DNA of 64,000 nt from Artocarpus heterophyllus (GCA_025403435.1 CM046354.1:40807779-40871778), one strand, 5' to 3'; counted from the first letter of the stretch, positions 35,346 through 47,112 are shown. Made by a program: numbers and translations. The notes: generated by a model from the letters alone, not told the origin.

Positions 35346-37346
35346 TGTTAGACATGTATGCCCTAAGGAGTAAAAATGTAATACGTTTTTGGAGACATTT
35401 TTATCAATAAAGAATTAATTCATATATATATACCGAATCTTGTCCTCTTTATGTTCATGGTTGTTGAATGTATGATAAGAAAATAGTATTTTGAGATTGT
35501 CAGTCTAAACCTTAAGAATTGGGCATATGATGGACTGATTATGCGGAAGACACGATTCTTAAGGTGATGGTCTTAAACATAGGATCTGCAATCAAGGGAA
35601 TAAAGTTGGGCGCTTTATTCATGCAAAGATTGTTATGTTGTCTATATCCCTTATGGGATATGGTTTGTCTTGACCATCGGAGTTGGACTCCGTGAATAGA
35701 AACATTGGCACGTTGTCATAGGTGACGATGTGTTGGATCGGGACATAAAGTGAATTGATTTGGATTAATAATTTTGTCTCAGCAAATCGATTCACTTTAG
35801 ACAATCATTTGTATTGTATCTTAATCCTGAGATGAATAGTGGGCCCGTTATCTCGACTTGTGTCTTTTGATGTACCAAAGGGTGACACCCACATCTCAAT
35901 AGTGGTATGCATGCCGGTACATTGGAGGCATGACTCTTGATAGCGTAGACTTGTTATTCATAGATATGGAATCCATAGCTCCTCTTTAGGAGTAATGATA
36001 TCCTCTTATATGCATTGTCCTGTAATTGGAAAACTGGAGTGCTCAACCATTTGGATACATAGGTGTAACCGAATGGTATACTATCTTCTGATGGTAAGTT
36101 TTCTAATGGTAAGGCAATGGAACGTAAGATAAAAATAATCAGAAAGGTAAGACAGAACTTGTCCTTAAGCCAATTATGGATGATCATATGGGGATATGAT
36201 ACACTATGATATGTCATGGAGACTTAGCTACAGGAGCTTCGTAATTCTATAAAGTTCGAGAGTGCAGCTCCAAGCTTTTAGTGGAGTAGCGTTTGAGTTG
36301 ATAATTGTGAAATGTATATCTGGGATATTGGGTTTCATAATTATCATGAGCTTGAACTTTATAGGTCCATTTTGGTCCCCTTTGCTAGCTCACAAAATCC
36401 TGTAACGACACGGCGCGCTTTTTCAATAATTGGTGACTTATATCAGATTTATCAGATTAGTTTAAAATTTGGAAGAATTAAATAATTCATGTGTGTTTAT
36501 CGGTTGAATTAATTTTGTAAGAAACTAGTTCAAGATAAACTTGTTGAATTATTACGATTAGATAATTCTTGTCTGTTTATCGGTTGTTTTAATTTTGGAC
36601 AAATTAGATCAAGATAAACTTGTAGAATTATTGTGAATTGATTTATTTTCTTAGAGATTATCTTGATAAAGTTTGTTTTGATCAGATAACTTCTCTATTG
36701 GGTTATTTGAATCAAAACTGAGACTTTATCCTTTAAAATCTCGGGTGGAAAATAAAAGATTTGCAGAGATTTTTTCTCTAGAGTTCGGCCTGCCGGATGA
36801 CGTGTTTGGCCTGCTGATGAGGCCTGTTCGGCCTACCGATCAGCGAGAGATAAGATTACGCATTTTCACGTGGATCTTATCAGATATTGATCCTAACTTG
36901 ATTCTGTTTCAAGTTTTTGAGACCTAATCTGAGAAGGACAGACCCCAGGACCAATAGCTATATAAAGGGAGTGAGTCTCATGATTTACTTAGATTAAGCG
37001 TGATACTCTTCTAGTGAGCATCTGAAAACTCCTTGATAGCTTTTGTTCACAAATCATGAACACTAGCTTTGGGTTCTCTCTATTGGTTGGAAGGAGAGTC
37101 ACCGGTGGAAGAGCTGTACGTGTGAGCCCACACTCACTCCGGTTGTGGATAGAGAATAGCAAAGAAGACCAGTTGGTTGAGGCTCTTCTGGAACGTTACT
37201 TCTCTACATAGGTTGTGGAGGTTCTTCGGCACACAGAGGTTAGTAAGATCTATCTAATTTATATATATAACATGTCAAACTTGTGTTTTGGAAATTACTC
37301 TGATGAAATTTTTTTTAAAATTCCGTTCCGCACTTTGTTTCCAACA
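35346..37346 (+). repeat. 3' LTR of C2 (2001 bp)
   Basis: TGTTAGACATG...TTTCCAACA, followed by TAAGA. Preceded by the PPT TGCAAGTGGGAGAT (35332-35345). Confidence 0.95.
36783..36841 (+). repeat. Phased dyad array in the C2 3' LTR
   Basis: Three CT-form units upstream of TATATAAAG (36959-36967). Confidence 0.8.
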
Positions 37347-37351
37347 TAAGA

Positions 37352-37605
37352 TAGCTTCGTTTCGCGATGTGTAGGTTCGGGAAGATACGACATAAAAAGA
37401 AGTACCGGTTAAGATCATTGATCGAAAGGTGATCAGTTTGTGTCGCTGTGAGATACAGTTGGTAAAGATCGTGTGGCAGCATCATGGGGTTGATGAAGCC
37501 ACTTGGGAATTAGAGTCTAGCATGCGGGAGTTGTATCCGCATCTGTTTTGTTTCTAAATTGATTTGAAAATTTTGAGGGCAAAATTTCTTTTAGGGGTGG
37601 AGAGT
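37352..37605 (+). pseudogene. Integrase C-terminus/chromodomain of element B and its PPT
   Basis: Continues from 23389 and matches A 7425-7684. TAG at 37372-37374 replaces CAG. Keeps DEATWELESSMRELYPHL, so it shows how the frame ended before A acquired its early stop. The PPT TAGGGGTGGAGAGT follows directly (37592-37605). Confidence 0.85.
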
Positions 37606-39060
37606 TGTAACGCCCTGAAATTAATTTAATGATATTATAATGTGAAATGATGGATTAGTGTGCCATGGTTAATATTTTAAAATTAATCTAATCATTTAAT
37701 AAAATTTTGGGTGTAAAGTTGTTTTGGTTATTTTGATGACTTCAAATTGTTTTTTTTAATTACTTTATTTTAAATGTTATTTTGAATCTCTGGGACATAA
37801 AGATTTGTAAAATGTCAAATATATTCCGTTTTACAAAACCGTGGGTGGTACATGGTTTTCGCACAGTAAGACCGCCCACTATTTCTCTCTATTTATTCTC
37901 TCTCTCACTCTCTCTTCCTCTCATTCTCTCTCTTCTCTCTCCCTCCCTCCCGTGTGAGTCTCTCTCTCTCTCTCTCGGATTCTCTCTTTCTCTCTCAAAT
38001 TTCTTCAAGATTTTGAAGCCAAATTCGAATCCAAGCTTTGGGTTGGCAAGAAGGGAGCTCGGGGGCGTGATTTGGCAACCAAAAACGTGATTTAAAGCTT
38101 CGATTCAAGGTTAGTTTTGAAATTTCTAAACTTTTTCAAAATTTTGATTTTTTTTGCATTTTTGAAATCTAAGTTTGTTTGAGCTAAGAAAACTCTTGAT
38201 TTGAGTTAATTGAACTTAGAACAACTAGGATCCACGCTTTGTTTGAAAAAAAATGGATTAGATTAAAGATTTTTCATTTTTCCTCATTTTTTCCTATTTT
38301 TGGATCTTTGGGATTTTGTGTTCAAATATTGTTTAAATGAGTTCAAAAGTGTTCTTTTATGTTTTTCTATCATCTATGATTGTTTTCCATGTCTAAGAAC
38401 TAAGAAAAACAAGTTAAAATGAAGATTTGAGTTTTGGGAGACCTAAAACCCGTGCCTGAGATTTCTGGAAATTTTTTAGATCGATAGGCCAAACTTCGTG
38501 TTTGGCAGGCCGGATTCATCCATCCGGCAGGCCGAACCTGGGAATGTTCAGCCGACAAGACATGGTCTTTTGGCAGGCTGAATTGTGCAGTTTGGCCGAC
38601 CGAACCAGGGGACCGACAGGCCGACCGAACTAGGGCTAATTTTATGATTTTCATTCATTTTTACTGTTTTGAACCCCGATTGAATTTTCAACTTTATGAA
38701 ATGATTTTAAGAGTACAAATGGCACACTAGGACATCGTGAAATGATTTAGCAATGTAGGATATCTTAAACTAGATATTGATCGATCTTAGTTTGTATTTA
38801 TGATCGTTCGTGGTTCTGCGGAGCTAACGTATAGCGGACCGGGATTACGGTGTGGTGCATCGACATGAGTATCGAGGTAGGACTTCTACCCCTTCTTTGG
38901 TAGCCTAATTTTAAATGATTTGGTAGTGAAAAGGGTTTCTATAAAAATGTTTTCAACGATTGATTGAAAATGAAATTTAGTGGTATGTTTTTATAAACCG
39001 TAATCTGAAGTAAACTTCATAATGAATGCTAATGAAAACATCTAGTAACTTCAAACACTG
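37606..39060 (+). repeat. 3' LTR of element B, 3'-truncated
   Basis: Starts TGTAACGCCCTG after the PPT and aligns with the A LTR through the CT-rich tract, the dyad array and the GAGCTAACGTATAGCGGACC block. Similarity fades at about 39050-39060. The last ~700 bases, including the usual GGGGCGTGACA end, are missing. Confidence 0.85.
38479..38632 (+). repeat. Phased dyad array in the B 3' LTR
   Basis: AG-form units at 38479, 38500 and 38522, then more decayed units to 38632. Point changes have accumulated while spacing is kept. Confidence 0.8.
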
Positions 39061-39254
39061 TCACACAATTACAGTTTTCAAACATATAACATTGACAAGA
39101 ATTGGCGCGTCAGTTTTAAATAAATTATTTTTCTATGCAAAAATTTTACTCAAGAGTACAAATGAAAGTTAATCACAAATTTTCAATTAATTAAAATTAA
39201 CAACCACATTAAATTAATTATCTTAACTAACTAATCTAGGTGTTACAACGTGTA
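39061..39254. other. Unassigned AT-rich patch
   Basis: No ORF. Read on the minus strand from 39247 it begins TGTAACACC, like a Ty3 LTR start, so it may be a small inverted LTR fragment. Nothing else supports this. Confidence 0.3.
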
Positions 39255-39751
39255 TATCATATTAATACTAACTTTTTTCCCTCAATGACGGATCTTTTAT
39301 ATTCATTCCACCACCATAAGTATTATGTTTTTTGTATAATCTGTCTATCATATGCGTGATCTTAATGGTTTACATTGACTGTCCCCTTGTTTTCTTATCA
39401 AACATTCAACATGAATGAACTTAAAGGGAACAATAGTTGATATATGAAAATAAACATTTATTGATTAAATGTTTTTAAAAAGTTATTACATCATTTAATC
39501 CTTAGGACACCTAGTCTAATAATCTCCCACTTGCCCTAAGGGAGTAAATGTGACATGTTTTGCATTCCCATAACCTCCACATGCTTCTTGAAGGCCCTCG
39601 TCGGTAGTGTCCTCATGAAAGGATCAGCTATGTTGTCCACGGATGCAATTTTGCATACTACAACATGTCCACTCTCTATAAAATCCTTTATTACATGATA
39701 CTTTCGATAAACATGCTTACTCTTCTTGTTAAATCTTAGTTCCTTGGCATT
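39255..39751 (-). pseudogene. Relic H: RNase H end, PPT and LTR start of a copia element related to family C
   Basis: On the minus strand 39751-39540 encodes the end of an RNase H (KKSKHVYRKYHVIKDF, ADPFMRTLPTRAF) very like the end of C1 pol, followed by the PPT GGGCAAGTGGGAGAT and an LTR-like start at 39521 reading TATTAGAC where family C has TGTTAGAC. The following LTR part resembles family C only weakly. It is a sister family, broken at both sides. Confidence 0.75.
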
Positions 39752-39955
39752 GTAAGATTTGTAATCTTAACATTCTGTTGCTAATGATATGATATATTAT
39801 GCACTAAGGTTGAGTTAAGGCATTATTATTTTCCCATAGTTTTAGTCACATAAGGTTGAACTGGCTTGTCATATAGTAGGCTCGCCTGAACAATGAATGA
39901 CAAGGTGTGGCAGCTTCTCCTCCCTTTCGCTTTGGGGAGGGGGGTAATCGTTACA
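39752..39955 (+). repeat. 3' end of the 5' LTR of G
   Basis: Begins TGTAAGATTTGTAATC (compare 43607) and ends GTTACA. Joined directly to relic H on its left. Confidence 0.75.
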
Positions 39956-40056
39956 ATTATGGTATCAAAACATAATGATTCTCGAGTATTTTTTTTAGTA
40001 TGTCATGGGGCCAAGAACTCAGTCAATAAGTTTTATGATGTTTTATGAGTCCATAG

Positions 40057-40871
40057 TAGGGCTGTACAAAAACCACCCCGCACCCGCCAACCGCCCGCAC
40101 CTGCGCCCACCCATCTCAAAAAAAGCAGGTTTACATTAGTAACCCACTGACCCGCCCACCAATATATTCGTTGGGCGGGTTTGGTTTTAAGTTTTTGAGG
40201 ACGGGTTCAACCCGTACCCGCCTGCCTATATATTTTTTTAAAAAAACTTATCATTTACTTGATTTTGTTCTTATTTTAGAGATGATTGAACAATCTAACA
40301 CTTCAAGCATGGGCTCGGCTGCCTCTTGACATATTAGAAACTGGAAATTCTCTTATTATTTTGTGAAGTGATCAAAATTCAAATCAAGTAAGTTAGTAGA
40401 AAAAGCCCTAAAAGAAAAAGAACACTTGACTTTGTTCATCATTTCATTTGTAGCATTCTATTATTTTCGAACCCAGTGAATAGGCTTTAATCTTTATGGA
40501 CTCTTGACTTTGTTCATCACTTTATATGTAGTTGATGTTTCTTGTTGCAGGGAATGATTATGTTTCTTAATTTGTACTTTTGAATATGATCACTGTCTTT
40601 AAGCATCAAACTTGTTGGGAATGCTTTATGTATTATCATCTTATATTTTCTACAAATTTTCTTCACTTTCTAAAAAAAAGGTCCAAAAAATTACATTGGG
40701 CAATAGCATAGGTCTAAACCACCTCAACCCGCCCGCAACCACCCAAAACCAAACCAAAACAGCCCGCCATATGGTGGGCGGTTTACGGGTTGGTTAATCG
40801 CCAACCCGTCATCCAAAAAAACCGCACCACACCCACCCAAAAACCATCAAACCGCCTGCCGTTCACCCCTA
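40057..40871. mobile_element. Non-autonomous hAT element with 8-bp TSD
   Basis: TSD GTCCATAG (40049-40056 and 40872-40879). The ends are TAGGGCTG on the left and the complement of TAGGGGTG on the right. Subterminal regions are rich in CCCGCC/GGCGGG words in both orientations, as in many plant hAT elements. A short reading EMIEQSNTSSMGSAAS near 40280 may be a transposase remnant. No transposase is encoded. CTTGACTTTGTTCATCA occurs twice inside (about 40428 and 40504). Confidence 0.85.
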
Positions 40872-40974
40872 GTCCATAGGATCACCTCTTGAATTGGAGA
40901 TCGTAGATTTGCAAGTTTTCAAGACTTGGAATAACTAAATTTCGAGGAGGAAATTTTTAAAAGAAGGGGAGAAT

Positions 40975-43807
40975 TGTAACACGTAATTTTTCTTGTAACG
41001 GTTAATGATAGTATTTAACAACATTAAGCATTTTCTTTATGAAATAATGCTACTGAACTTTTTATTTGAGTATTATGATAGGTGACAGTCACGTGAAATT
41101 GATGTGCTCAAGGTGTTCATGCCACTTATAATGTGTGTATGATAAATATTTAATGTTTTAATTACATGTAATATTGAATGCGGTACTTCAATAGGCCAAT
41201 TCTGAGTAGTCGGCAAGCCAAAGGATACTGATGATAATTAGCAGATAATTCCCCAAATTGTGGCATTGATAATTAATTTGTTGAGAAAATTCTGAATAAT
41301 TGATGTATTTATCTCATTCCTTATCCATGATTAGGGAAGGTTTGACATTTTAAAAAAGAAGATTTGATTTTTGTGATAAGGTTTCTTAATTTGAAAAGAC
41401 TAGATTTAGTAGTTAGAGCAAATCTTGGACTTTTTCCTTATCTTTCCCCATCCTACAGGCATACCCCCTTATTTTTAAAGAAAATCTGCTTCAAATATAG
41501 AGAATATTATTTTCTTTTCACATCATTCTTAGTTTTCACGAATATATTTGTTTCTCTCAAAAATCCTTTTCTCTCCTCCCTCTCTCTAATTTTTTCTCAG
41601 ACACTCTCTTCCTCTCTACATGTTTTTCTTCCCCTTCTCTCCCTTATTTTTCCTACAAATAATTCAATGAAATATTAGATATTCACTTAGACAAATTCAA
41701 GGAAAGCTTGAGAAGAATTGTTTTAAGGTAAAAAACTCATTCTAGAATATTTCTAAAATTGTATTCTCCCTTTGATCCGACCCTCGTAACTTTGTCTATG
41801 AATGTTTGTTTGCTATGAAATTTTACTGTGATATTTATATATGTGTTATATGATATTCCTCAAAATTTCACTCCATTTAGAGTTTTCTATGCTGAGATAT
41901 TAAATTTTTATTCTCCGCCACTCATGATCAGGCTATTGTTGGTGGGTTAGGTTTTACAAAAATGTAGTCTATGTTTAAGGGGCAAACAAATTGTGATTTG
42001 AATGAAATTTTATAGAAATATTCATACATACGTTAGGTTATGATTTGGAAAATTTCATGGTGATTTGATGAATATTTGATGAGTTCTTGAATTTTCTTTA
42101 AGATAGGTCTTTATGGCTATTAAATCAATGAATGCTGGGCTTCTTCCTTTTGTGACCTATTTGTATGACCAAACAAATTTATTTGACAATGAGACTTTTT
42201 GTGGTATTGTATTTATATGTTTATAGGTTTTCATAAAAATTTTAGGGTGGTCAAAATAATTTTATTTTAATTATTTGAGTATGATGATCGTGTGTTGCTC
42301 ATTGCTTTAGGTATTTAGGGTTTATTTTGTCTTTGAATTCTAAAGCATGTTTTGAATTGCTGAAAATTTATTTCAAGCTAATTTTTGGTTATGTTGTAGT
42401 TTTTGGTGTCTATTACATGTAGGATTCTTATGAGATTATTTTGTTACATAGATAATTTATCATATTAATGTTTCTTAGGGTTGCTCACTGTTTTGTGGTC
42501 GCTGGCAGTTTTTGCGTTGGGTGTTGTGTGACTTATTTTAATCATCTAATGGAATTTTTATGGATATTGAAAAATTAAGGAAATTTATACATTAGTCAAT
42601 TATGTCCCTACAAAGTTTCAAGCTTAAATTGCATGTGAATTGTGAACTACTAAGTTGTGAACCTTTAATGGTCAATCAAATTTTACTATTGCAGTTTTGC
42701 TTTGAATGTCTTTAAAGTTGGTAAAATTTATTTTTTACTTGGTATTTTTAGAGAAGAAACTATGAATGATATAATATTGCATTGAATGATTTCATGAAAA
42801 TAGATATTAATTTTATGTGTATATGAATGAATGACATGGCACTCCAAGAGGTGAGCACATCGAGACCACGGCAACGTCACCTATAAGGAACCAGATAATG
42901 AACTGAGAAAAAGAAAAGATAGAGGAATCATAATATGTATAAGGAGAATATAGATGTGAACCATGAAGAGTTTCATCAGATGACATTCCTCGGATTATGA
43001 AGAGAACTATATGAGATTTAAAGAAGAAAGGAAGATGATGTATAGAACCTAAGGGGATTATGTTTAAGCAGTTTGTGTAAGTATATCCTCCATTGCATCA
43101 CTTGTACAATAGTATGCTTTAAAACATGTTTAAAGTTTTGTATGTTGTTATGATGAATATGTTTAAAGATGTTTTTATGATTTTTCATGAGTATGATGTG
43201 AACTCTCTTGTTGTCATGAACTAGCCACATTATTCATGTTTATATGGTCAAATCCTTGAGGAAGAAGTAAGTTCCAAGATAGGGACCATTCATGTATGTA
43301 TGTTATGGGTTCTGGCTACTTGAGATTAATGTTATACTATGGGCTCTAAAACCTAAAAATTATGTTGATGAAAAGTATTTTTTTTTTGGTGGAACTACTA
43401 TATTGTTTACTTACTAAGCAATTGCTTATTAGTTCTCGTGATGCAGGTGAGCTTCTAAGCTAAGGATTCTAGTTGACTAAGCAAGAACGGTCCAACGTCC
43501 CACGACGAGTCTAAGATGCAAATTTAATTCTAGTGTTTCTTTGATGTAATTAGAGAACTAAGAATTGATGTTTATGACATTTTTATGGGATTTTCTAGAT
43601 TTGTGTAAGATTTGTAATCTTAACATTCTGCTGTTAATGATATGATATATTTTGCACTAAGGTTGAGTTAAGGCATTATTATTTTCCCATAGTTATAGTC
43701 ACGCAAGGCCGAACTAGCCTGTCATATAATAGGCTCGTATGAACAACAACCAACGAGGTGTGGCGGCTTCTCCTCCCTTCCGCTTAGGGGATGGGGGTAC
43801 TCGTTAC
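40975..43807 (+). repeat. Full LTR of the Tat-like family (2833 bp), shared by G and F
   Basis: Starts TGTAACAC after a PPT and ends GTTACA. Its start is similar to 63760-64000. It holds two weak dyad units near 41190-41222 and a CT-rich tract (41570-41645). No credible ORF. Position suggests it is the 3' LTR of G and the 5' LTR of F at once. Confidence 0.75.
41190..41222 (+). repeat. Two decayed dyad units in the Tat-like LTR
   Basis: TTCAATAGGCCAATT and GTCGGCAAGCCAAAG, about 22 bp apart. The matching place in the 3' LTR (63973-63988) reads CTTCGGTAGGCCGATA. Confidence 0.6.
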
Positions 43808-45188
43808 ACATTGGGAGGATGTAGCCACTATGCACTAGCCCAACTCCTAGACTAAGAACTACAGTCTCAGCAACACCAATTGCCACAACCACAATGTTGG
43901 CGACACCTATAATAGCAATGATTACAACAACAATGAATACTCGTCCAAAATTGAACCAATGAGACACTTAGGCCAATGAACAACGTGAAGAGACGATCGA
44001 GCTAGCCACTCTATTCAAAGCTACTCCGACACTGACGTTACTAACTCCCGAGTCCATTCAATAGATGTGAAGGAGATGCTTGAACAAAATGCTAAGCTCG
44101 TAGAAGAGAAGATTGATAAGAAAATTTCAAAAGCAATGAGCAAAACCCCAGCACTTGACGATATCTCAAAGAACATTCAAGATACTCCATTTATAAGGAT
44201 GATCACTTTAGCTGTTCCTCCAAATTATGGCAATCTTGTATTTGCCCGCTTCGACAGAACATCTGATCCTTAGGATCACCTTCTTCAATACAAAAACACA
44301 GTCAGCTCTACAAACATCCCAGACTCGATTCTAGATGAGATGATGTGCAAGTTGTTCGTGTAGAGTCTTAAAAAGCCGACGCTTCGATGGTTTAGTAACC
44401 TGCCAATTGGGTTGATCGATAGCTTTGAGGACTTGGTAGATTTGTTTGTTAAAGCCAACTTAGTGCACATAAAAGCCATTCAAATGACTAAAGACTTTGG
44501 TTAGTCATATAGAGCCCAGGCGAGTCATTACATGCGTACATTAAGAGATTCAACAAGGCACTTTCTGAGATTTCAGATCTAGAAGACAGAATGGCTTGAG
44601 AAGCATTGAAGAAAGGACTTTTACATAAGTTCTCTTTCACGAGCAGTATTTGCTTTGATTACCCTCAGACCATCTAGGAAGCTTTGAACAGAGCAAAGGA
44701 ATGGATCAATTTAGAAGAAGAGAACGAAAGATATGAATAAGTTCTTGCAAGAAGTAGAGATCAAAACAGGTGGGGTGAAAGGCAATAGAAACCATGGGCA
44801 GATCAAAGAGGGCGAATGAGGATGCCACTTTTGTAGTCCCAAAGCATGCCATTGCCACTACCAAAATATGCTTTAAGCATATCCCCGACGGAGTTGGTCA
44901 CCACCAAGTCAATCCCGCAACCATACGAACTATTGCAAGTTCCATTAAGACATAGGGCATCTAATAGACGACTACGAGGCTCTACGGTCTGAAATCATGG
45001 AATTGCTTAAGAAATGGCATTTGAGGAAGTATTTGTCCAAGTAAGGGAGGAAAGTTTATGGGCTTAATCGAGAGTGAGGGGGCCAAAGAGACTGTTAGAC
45101 TTGGGAGAAAACACTATCACCACCACCAGTAAGAAAATTAATCGAAGCCATTTGTAGGCACTATTCTCAGCGATGATTTGCCAATCAA
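43808..45188 (+). pseudogene. gag of the Tat-like element F
   Basis: No PBS is visible right after the LTR, and 43808-44066 holds no clear domain. From 44067 the translation reads KEMLEQNAKLVEEKIDKKI, then the Retrotrans_gag core typical of Tat/Athila (TPFIRMITLAVPPNYGNL, DHLLQYKN, LRWFSNLP, SFEDLVDLFVKA), and near 44930 the C-terminal YCKFH..IGHLIDDYEALRSEI segment, in which the zinc-knuckle region has decayed. Stops occur at about 44272 (TAG), 44361 and later. The gag is not functional. Confidence 0.75.
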
Positions 45189-45602
45189 ATGAAGACTCAC
45201 CAGAGAAGAGCATGTCAAGCGAGTACTAGTACCAAGACCGACGAATACGACGAACATAAAATTTTGTTTCAAAGCGATGAGGCATTTGGGCTTGACAATC
45301 CTCATGACAATGCTTTGGTAATCAAACTTAATATCGCCAATTACGAAATCGAAAGAATACTTATTGATATTAGAAGTTCAGCCAACATTTTGTTCCTCTC
45401 AACATTGAAAGAAATAGAAATCAATGAAAAAGAGATTGCAAAGTCTACTACCACCTTGGTAGGATTTAATGGCGAAGCAACCACGGCGGTTGGATGGATC
45501 AAGCAACCTATCTACACTGCTAGCGAGAATAAGATAATGAATTTTCCCATCATGGATTGTCCTTCAGGATACAACATCATCCTTGGGTGACCTTGGATAC
45601 AC
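45189..45602 (+). pseudogene. Aspartic protease of element F
   Basis: An open stretch of 133 codons: DEAFGLDNPHDNALVIKLNI, then LIDIRSSANILF. Tat-type proteases have D-T/S-G-S-S at this place, so the catalytic DTG has become DIR. GYNIILG near 45585 is the conserved end, followed by TGA where a Trp or Arg codon would stand before PWIH. Confidence 0.75.
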
Positions 45603-46005
45603 ATGATAAAGGCCATCGCATCGACTTTCCATAAGCGAATTAGATTTCCAATGAAATAAGGGGTCAGAGAAATACTTTGGTGTTAGGAAGTAACAAGAAG
45701 CTGCTATGCCACTGTTATAAAGCAAAAGAAAGCTTTATAGCAATTATAGATAAAACCATTGAGCAAAGTGAATAATCAACATTGCATTGAATTAGTGTTA
45801 GAGTAGCTTGATGAAGTCTAAATCAATCTGAAAGATGAGCAGCGAATAGTGAAAATTGGATCGTAACTTAGCAAGAGGTGAAATCTACCATAGTTGAGTT
45901 TTTAAAGCTAACAATGATTGTTTCACATGGTCTCATGCAAAAGTACCGAAAATCGACCCGAGCATAATCTTACATTGACTCAATGTCGATCTTAACTATC
46001 AACCC
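45603..46005 (+). other. Protease-RT spacer of F
   Basis: Decayed coding sequence with stops in all frames. It ends with AACCC (46001-46005), the target of E, and resumes at 62504. Confidence 0.55.
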
Positions 46006-46654
46006 TGTTATCCCAAGAATAACTACCCAAGAGGGGGGGTGAATTGGGTTTTCAAAAACTTTTACAATTATTGGAAATTTTCCAAAGTAGGATGCTTAAG
46101 AAGTAAATATGAGAACGAGATAATATGAGAACAACCAAGCAACAATTAAGAAACGATAAAGTGAAGAGTAAGGAGAAGAAATGCAAACGCTATTTATAGT
46201 GGTTCGGCCAATATGCCTACGTTCACTGTCGCCAGGCTAAACTCCTTTGCTTGACCTCTTGCACTATTAAACCGTCTTTTCGACACGATCACTCCTTTCT
46301 ACAACCAGTAACTTGCTCAACCCATGGCTCACCACACCTTCTTACAAAGTGACAATTTTCCCAGAGATTGTCTAACCAAGAATTCCCCAAATTTACAAGG
46401 CTTTGGAAACCTAATAATGAAAATAATGTGGTTGTAATTTTGGTACACTCACAAAATATACACTCCAAAAACAAAAGAGATGAAAATACAACTATGGTAC
46501 GTGTTTGAAGGTGTGAATAATTCTCAATTAGATTATGAAGCAATTTTGGCTCAAGAGAATGTGTGTGTAATGAATGGTTTGAGAAGAATAATGTAGAATA
46601 ATATCAAATTTCACTTGTGTTCCTTCATCATTTATTGCACATTGAATGGATGGG

Positions 46655-46663
46655 TATTTATAG
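46655..46663 (-). promoter_or_regulatory. TATA box in the E 3' LTR
   Basis: CTATAAATA on the minus strand, repeated in the 5' LTR at 61645-61653. The dyad array begins about 90-100 bp upstream. Confidence 0.75.
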
Positions 46664-46750
46664 CTTCCTAGTGCTTAGAAACATCTGAACAAATCAATTT
46701 TGAGTTAGCAAATCGTGCTCCAACGGTCAGAAAACTAGCCGTTACAGACA

Positions 46751-47112
46751 GTTCGGCAGGCCAGAAGTAAAGTTTGACAGGCTGAAGATTGAGGCGCTAA
46801 AAATCAGTTTCTCAACGGTCACCAGATCGGTAGGCCAGTTCATAGTTTGGCAGGCCTAACTTTGAACCATCGGCAAGCTGAAAGTTGAGTTCGGCAGGCC
46901 GCTAAAGCTTCTGCAGAAACGGGTTTTGAAAACCCTCAGATTAGCAGGCCAAAGCAGGGAGTTTGGTAGGCCGATCCCCATAACTTCGGCAGGCTAGTAG
47001 AGCCTTTGCAACGAGGGGTTAAAAAATCCCCATATCGGCAGGTCAAAGCAGGATTTTCAGTAGGCCGATCATCTTTGGCAGGCCGACCAAATTTAGTCGA
47101 CAGGCCGATCTA
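46751..47112 (-). repeat. Phased dyad array in the E 3' LTR, about 13 units
   Basis: Plus-strand unit starts are near 46751, 46772; 46825, 46845, 46868, 46889; 46939, 46961, 46983; 47032, 47055, 47073, 47095. Spacing is about 18-23 bp inside groups, with gaps of about 50 bp between groups. Seen in E's own direction, the units have the CT form and lie upstream of the TATA box, as in family C. Confidence 0.9.

Larger units (their letters stand above)
23390..37346 (+). mobile_element. Element C2: Ty1/copia, same family as C1, carrying element D
   Basis: TSD TAAGA (23385-23389 and 37347-37351). The 5' LTR is split by D (23390-24147 and 28551-29691). The 3' LTR is 35346-37346. Without D the element is about 9.55 kb. 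The internal layout is as in C1. C2 shares with C3 several stop codons not found in C1, so C2 and C3 come from a closer common source. Confidence 0.95.
1..39060 (+). mobile_element. Element B: old Tekay/Del-like Ty3 (gypsy) host element, split by three insertions
   Basis: Collinear pieces of one element can be followed through the insertions: end of 5' LTR (1-380), gag (381-778), gag to integrase (9864-13367), integrase (23047-23389), integrase/chromodomain end (37352-37605) and a partial 3' LTR (37606-39060). Each piece continues where the previous one stopped when compared with the complete relative A. Each junction carries a 5-bp TSD from the inserted element. The internal part adds up to about 4.5 kb against 4.75 kb in A. 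The PBS and the first part of gag are missing and stops are frequent, so B is a relic. The 5' end lies outside the window, so its own TSD cannot be checked. Confidence 0.9.
39752..43807 (+). mobile_element. Element G: LTR remnant, tiny internal region, full LTR (Tat-like LTR family)
   Basis: 39752-39955 matches the last ~200 bases of the LTR at 40975-43807, both ending TCGTTACA. Between them, without the hAT insertion, lie only about 200 bp: a PBS-like TGGTATCAAAAC (39960-39971) and a PPT AAAAGAAGGGGAGAAT (40959-40974). So this is a large-LTR element with almost no internal sequence. The family link to the Tat-like coding remnants is through the similar LTR start at 63760. Confidence 0.7.

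Noticed and set aside
40057..40871. GC-rich block as a gene or CpG island
   Set aside because: 8-bp TSD and subterminal repeats identify a hAT element. No ORF of note.
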